From: Rhizobiales bacterium NRL2
GTDB taxonomy: Bacteria; Pseudomonadota; Alphaproteobacteria; Minwuiales; Minwuiaceae
Direction of reading: 5' to 3'
Assembly: GCA_001664005.1 (NCBI GenBank)
Contig: CP016093.1
Span: forward strand, 3,649,031-3,713,030
DNA: 64,000 nt
The notes beneath the pieces were generated by a model, which saw nothing but the letters and a program-made list of their open reading frames with translations, had not been told where the DNA came from and made no database searches. Within the stretch, counting starts at the first letter, position 1; each line of letters starts with the position of its first letter. Of the stretch, positions 60,652 through 64,000 are shown piece by piece. The translations under genes and the position numbers were made by a program.

Positions 60652-61799
60652 CTGTTGAGCTTGCGGAAGACCGCGGGCGTCAGGTCCACGGTCTCCAGGA
60701 AGCCGGCGATGCGCGGCGCGGTCCGTCCGTCACCCCAGAGATTGGTGTACTCGCCGCGCCCTGCCGCCAGCGCCTGCCGGATTCCCGCCGCCAGAGACGC
60801 CGGCCTGTAGTCCGGAACGTCGATCACGTTGGCGTTGCGCAGGCGTGCATTCTGGCGGTCGCCGACATTGACGCAGGGAATGCCCAGGCTGGCCGATTCG
60901 ATAACGCCGCTGGAGGAATTGCCGATCAGCAGATCGGCCGCCGCCAGCCAGTCGAGATATGCGGGGCGCGACAGGTGCGTCTCCCGGCGCAGCGCCACCG
61001 GCGATACTTCCGCGAAGCGGTCCGCCGCCCGGCGCACGGCGACGCCGCCGGCGTCCGAATTCGGGGCCAGCAGCAGCATCTGCAGACCCTCGGCCGCCAC
61101 AGCCGCGAGCACCGCCGTCATCTGCTGGCCGCCGGCGGCGGCGTCCTGGACGACGGGATGAAACAGCACCACGGCCACCGGCCGCGCCGGATCCAGCCCG
61201 GCCTCGGCGCAGAGCGCCGCGCGGTCGCGGCCGCCGCGTGCGCCGATGTCGTCCAGCCCCGGCGCGCCCACCACCCGGATGCGCCAGTCTTCCTCGCCCA
61301 TGCGCCGCAGCCGTTCGGCGGCATCCTCGGTCGCGGCGAGATGGAGGTGACAAAGCTTGGAAATCGCGTGACGCACGGGCTCGTCGACGGTGCCCGACCG
61401 CTCGCCGCCATGTATGTGGACGCCGGCGGCGCCCGCGTGCAGGGCAGCGATGGCGCCGGCCAGCATCTCGCCGCGGTCGCCCAGCAGCAGCACCATGTCC
61501 GGGCGCTCGGCAGCGAAGGAGCGGGACAGCGCGACCACCATCCGCCCGATGGCCGCACTCATCGTCCCGGCGTCGTCCATTTCCCCGTCGTCGGCGTGCT
61601 CCGCCGGCACCAGGTCGCGGATGGTGAATCCGCTCGCCTCGATCTCGCTCACGGTGCGGCCATGACCGGGCGAGAGATGCATGCCCGTCACCACCAGCGA
61701 GAGATCCAGGCCGGCACGGCCATCGATCTCGGCCAGCGTCCGCCGCATCAGTCCGAAATCCGCCCGCGTGCCGGTGACGTAGACCACGCGCCGGGTCAT
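60645..61799 (-). CDS. neuC: NeuC-type UDP/GDP-HexNAc 2-epimerase (hydrolysing)
   Basis: This 384-residue enzyme of the NeuC/LegG/NnaA group removes the nucleotide and inverts C2 to yield a ManNAc-type sugar. Visible are YVTGTRADFGLMRRTL at the N-terminus, LLLGDRGEMLAGAIAAL, the VHIHGGERSGTVDEPVRHAI active-site block with SKLCHLHLAAT, and LIGNSSSGVIES. It overlaps neuB by 4 nt. Substrate could be UDP-GlcNAc (sialate pathway) or the 2,4-diacetamido-trideoxy sugar (legionaminate pathway). Confidence 0.93.
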   Translation of the reverse strand: MTRRVVYVTGTRADFGLMRRTLAEIDGRAGLDLSLVVTGMHLSPGHGRTVSEIEASGFTIRDLVPAEHADDGEMDDAGTMSAAIGRMVVALSRSFAAERPDMVLLLGDRGEMLAGAIAALHAGAAGVHIHGGERSGTVDEPVRHAISKLCHLHLAATEDAAERLRRMGEEDWRIRVVGAPGLDDIGARGGRDRAALCAEAGLDPARPVAVVLFHPVVQDAAAGGQQMTAVLAAVAAEGLQMLLLAPNSDAGGVAVRRAADRFAEVSPVALRRETHLSRPAYLDWLAAADLLIGNSSSGVIESASLGIPCVNVGDRQNARLRNANVIDVPDYRPASLAAGIRQALAAGRGEYTNLWGDGRTAPRIAGFLETVDLTPAVFRKLNSY

Positions 61800-62827
61800 G
61801 GCTGAAGATCGTTCCATTCGATCGGCGCCCCCGCGCGGCCGGCCGCCTTCAGCCGCCGGCCCGCCAATTCGTCCAGGTGCCGGGGATGCAGTCCCGTCTC
61901 CGGCCGCAGCACGGCGATGTCACCGGGCGTCAGCACGTGACCGGCTGGCAGGTCGCGCTTCAGCTTCAGGCCCCGACGGGCGACGGCGCGGGTCTCGAGT
62001 TCGTCGGGCTGCGGTATCTTCTCGCCGCTGCCCAGCGCCTGCGCCACTTCGCGGATGCCGGCGGCCATCGCCGCAAAGTCGTCCGGCTCCAGGGAGGCGG
62101 CGTGATCCGGCCCGGCCATGGTCCGGTCCAGGGTGAGGTGCTTTTCGATCGCCACCGCACCGAGCGCCACCGCCGCCAGCGCCGCCGCGGCGCCCAGCGT
62201 GTGATCGGAATAGCCCACCGCCCCGCCATAACGCTCCCGCAAGGTCGTGATCGCCCGCAGGTTGGCCTGCTCGACCGGGGTCGGATAGGCGGAGACGCAA
62301 TGAAGGATGGTCAGCCGGTCCCGGACGGGCGCCAGAGCCGCGACGGCCTCGTCGATCTCGGCGAGATCGGCCATGCCCGTCGACAGGATCACGGGCCGTC
62401 CATAGGCCGCCACCTGGCGCAGCAGCGGCAGATTGGTGACATCGCCGGAACCGATCTTGAAGCGGTCCACGCCCAGCTCGGCAAGAGTCTCGGCCGATCC
62501 GGCATCGAATGGCGTCGACAGGAATTCGATCCCCAGTTCGCCGCAGCAATCGTAGAGCGCGGCGAGCGCCGCCGCGGGCAGGGCGAGACGGCGCAGCATC
62601 TCGCGCTGATCGTCGATCCCTGTCGCCCGCTTCTGGTAGGCCGCGGTGGCGGCGTCGGCGGCGACCAGCGCATCCGGATCGAAGGTCTGGAACTTGACCG
62701 CGTCGGCGCCGGCGCGGGCGGCCGCGCGCACCAGTTCCAGGGCCAGTTCCGGGTCGCCATTGTGATTGACGCCGGCCTCGGCGATCACGAGGACGTCCGG
62801 CGGCGATGCGGTGTCGGCAGCGTTCAT
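61796..62827 (-). CDS. neuB: NeuB-type nonulosonate synthase
   Basis: NeuB joins a ManNAc-type sugar to phosphoenolpyruvate, giving sialic, legionaminic or pseudaminic acid. The 343 residues contain IAEAGVNHNGDPELALELVR, AVKFQTFDPDALVA, KIGSGDVTNLPLLRQVAAYG, LSTGMADLAEIDEAV and YSDHTLG. The C-terminal antifreeze-like SAF domain starts near residue 275 (LKLKRDLPAGHVLTPGDIAV). ATG 62827 was chosen because the NeuB core begins about twelve residues later. It is transcribed ahead of neuC. Confidence 0.95.
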   Translation of the reverse strand: MNAADTASPPDVLVIAEAGVNHNGDPELALELVRAAARAGADAVKFQTFDPDALVAADAATAAYQKRATGIDDQREMLRRLALPAAALAALYDCCGELGIEFLSTPFDAGSAETLAELGVDRFKIGSGDVTNLPLLRQVAAYGRPVILSTGMADLAEIDEAVAALAPVRDRLTILHCVSAYPTPVEQANLRAITTLRERYGGAVGYSDHTLGAAAALAAVALGAVAIEKHLTLDRTMAGPDHAASLEPDDFAAMAAGIREVAQALGSGEKIPQPDELETRAVARRGLKLKRDLPAGHVLTPGDIAVLRPETGLHPRHLDELAGRRLKAAGRAGAPIEWNDLQP

Positions 62828-62858
62828 GGCGGCAGGGTTGTGGGCCGCACCGTTCCTG

Positions 62859-63317
62859 TCAACGCGCCTGTCGATCCATGTTCGCGTAAACCCGCCGCAA
62901 CAGGGTCTTGAGCCGCGCCACCTCCTCCGCCCCCAGCCCTTCCAGCGCGCGCGCCTCGTAGTCCATGGCAAGCGGTATGAGCTCGGCGGCGATGCGGCGG
63001 CCGGCGTCGGTCCGGACGACGCGGACCACGCGCTGATCGGCGTCCCTGCGGACGCGCTCCACCAGCCCCTTGCGCTCCATCTGCTGCACCAGCCGGGTCA
63101 GCGTCGAACCCTCGATGGAGGTCGCCTCCGAGAGTTCGCCCATGCGCAGCGGGCCGCGGTCGTTCACCGCCGCCAGCACCCGCCACATCTGCAGGCTGAC
63201 GCCGCGCCGCCGGGTCTCCGCCGAGAAGGCCTCGGCGATGCGGCTGCCGGCGCGGTTCAGCAGATAGGGAAAATAGTCGTCCAGATGCAGGTTCTGGTCC
63301 TGCGCCGCCCGGCTCAT
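62859..63317 (-). CDS. MarR-family transcriptional regulator
   Basis: This 152-residue regulator has the MarR winged helix core: WRVLAAVNDRGPLRMGELSE followed by ATSIEGSTLTRLVQQMERKG and LVERVRRDADQRVVRVVRTD (wing). It probably forms a dimer that represses nearby genes until a ligand binds. It overlaps the stop of the LLM oxidoreductase gene (ATGA) and so likely belongs to the same transcript. The nonulosonate genes start just 31 bp further on. Confidence 0.92.
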   Translation of the reverse strand: MSRAAQDQNLHLDDYFPYLLNRAGSRIAEAFSAETRRRGVSLQMWRVLAAVNDRGPLRMGELSEATSIEGSTLTRLVQQMERKGLVERVRRDADQRVVRVVRTDAGRRIAAELIPLAMDYEARALEGLGAEEVARLKTLLRRVYANMDRQAR

Positions 63318-64000
63318 GCCGCCCGGATCGCCGTGTGGGCGCCCTCGAAGGCCGGCGCGATCTCCTCCATGAAGCGCTGCATCTGCTCCTTGACCATCGA
63401 ATGGGGCTTCTGGCCGTAGTTGAAGTAGAGAATGACCTCCGAGATTCCCGCGGCCTCGACCGCCTTCAGGTCTTCGATGATCTTCTCCCGGCTGCCGACC
63501 AGCACCGATTTCGAGGTCAGCGCCTCCGGTTTCATCTCGTTGAGCAGGCGGACGATCTCGTTGAAGTACTTGTAGGTCGGCGGCGTCTTCGCCGGGTCGG
63601 CGGGAAAGGCGTCGATCAGCGCCTTCTGGAAATAGTTGATCAGCGACTGCCGGCCATAGGCGTCTTCCTCGGGCGTGTCGGCGATGTGGATGAAATAGCT
63701 GCACATGGCCTGACGCGCCGGCCGGTCGTGCTTCTGTTCGCATTCCTCGCGATAGGCCTGCACCGCCTCGGCGAGGCTGCCGTAGACCATCGCCGCGGCG
63801 AAGGGCGCGTAGATGATGTTCCAGTCGCGCCGCGCCGCCAGTTCCATCGACGGACGGGAAAAGCAGGCGACATAGGGCCGGAGCGGATCCTGCACCGGCT
63901 TCGGGCGGACATCGACATCCTCGAAATTGTAGAAGCGGCCCTTGTGGGAGAATTTTCCCTTCTCGGTCCAGCACTTCCAGACCACGTCGAGGCCTTCGGC
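63314..64000 (-). CDS. Luciferase-like (LLM class) flavin oxidoreductase, C-terminal part
   Basis: The reading frame runs out of the window, so the N-terminal part of this bacterial luciferase-like monooxygenase is missing. The visible 228 codons include FSHKGRFYNFEDVDVRPKPV, RPYVACFSRPSMELAARRDW, and VLVGSREKIIEDLKAVEAAG near the C-terminus, the usual F420/FMN-oxidoreductase pattern. It probably oxidises an organic compound with reduced FMN. It is co-transcribed with the MarR gene. Confidence 0.88.
   Translation of the reverse strand, partial: AEGLDVVWKCWTEKGKFSHKGRFYNFEDVDVRPKPVQDPLRPYVACFSRPSMELAARRDWNIIYAPFAAAMVYGSLAEAVQAYREECEQKHDRPARQAMCSYFIHIADTPEEDAYGRQSLINYFQKALIDAFPADPAKTPPTYKYFNEIVRLLNEMKPEALTSKSVLVGSREKIIEDLKAVEAAGISEVILYFNYGQKPHSMVKEQMQRFMEEIAPAFEGAHTAIRAA

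Overview
The window is GC-rich chromosomal DNA from an alphaproteobacterium, most like the Rhodospirillales and relatives. This rests on marker genes typical of that class: a PopZ-type polar organiser, NDUFA12-type complex I accessory subunit, DUF2155 and DUF2927 proteins, an IalB-family protein, lysC followed by ptsP, and ubiG divergent from lysC. Genes are tightly packed, with many 4-nt ATGA/GTGA/TTGA overlaps. plsY is cut by the left edge and a luciferase-like flavin oxidoreductase gene by the right edge.

Positions 1-45650 are mostly housekeeping. In order: the plsY end and a DUF2927 lipoprotein; an acyltransferase/cyclic-nucleotide-binding protein; a fabI-aroC-sppA operon; YihY; a DnaJ-type cochaperone and a Sel1 protein; pdxH, a CDF metal transporter, an SDR and a PhyH dioxygenase; rlmN with an IalB protein; an MFS transporter; an Anbu (proteasome-like) operon ending in a MoeB-type E1 enzyme; a GNAT and a membrane-anchored unknown; gamma-glutamyltransferase; cutA-amidase; a double SpoIIAA-like protein; an ECF sigma/anti-sigma pair; the NDUFA12-mlaD-methyltransferase-DUF2155 operon; valS; popZ; a protein-isoaspartate methyltransferase/rhodanese/TolC operon; tRNA-Cys and tRNA-Asn around a pentapeptide-like membrane protein; a ChaC-GST operon with a divergent LysR gene; ubiG; lysC-ptsP.

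Positions 45680-62830 form a glycan-biosynthesis locus, parts of it visibly less GC-rich than the rest. It holds an initiating sugar transferase, a Gfo/Idh oxidoreductase and a PtmA-like SDR, then a plus-strand operon of a 56-aa protein, a DUF115/MptE-like (motility accessory factor-type) protein, a B12-type radical SAM protein, a NeuA-like CMP-sugar synthetase and a CysC-like kinase. A minus-strand operon encodes a WbpG/PseA-type amidotransferase with HisH- and HisF-like partners and a glycosyltransferase-like protein. Next come two sulfotransferase-like genes around a methyltransferase, a MurJ-family flippase, and neuB-neuC. Together they suggest a nine-carbon (legionaminate/sialate-type) sugar with an acetamidino and possibly sulfate group, placed on flagellin or a surface polysaccharide. 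Five perfect 8-bp repeats sit at the start of the sulfotransferase-like gene at 56398 and could make it phase variable.

The strongest candidates for something undescribed are the small protein/DUF115/radical SAM unit, the NeuA-CysC-like pair, the repeat-controlled sulfotransferase, and the Anbu operon carrying an E1-like enzyme where a transglutaminase is often found. No CRISPR array, prophage, insertion sequence or rRNA gene was recognised.
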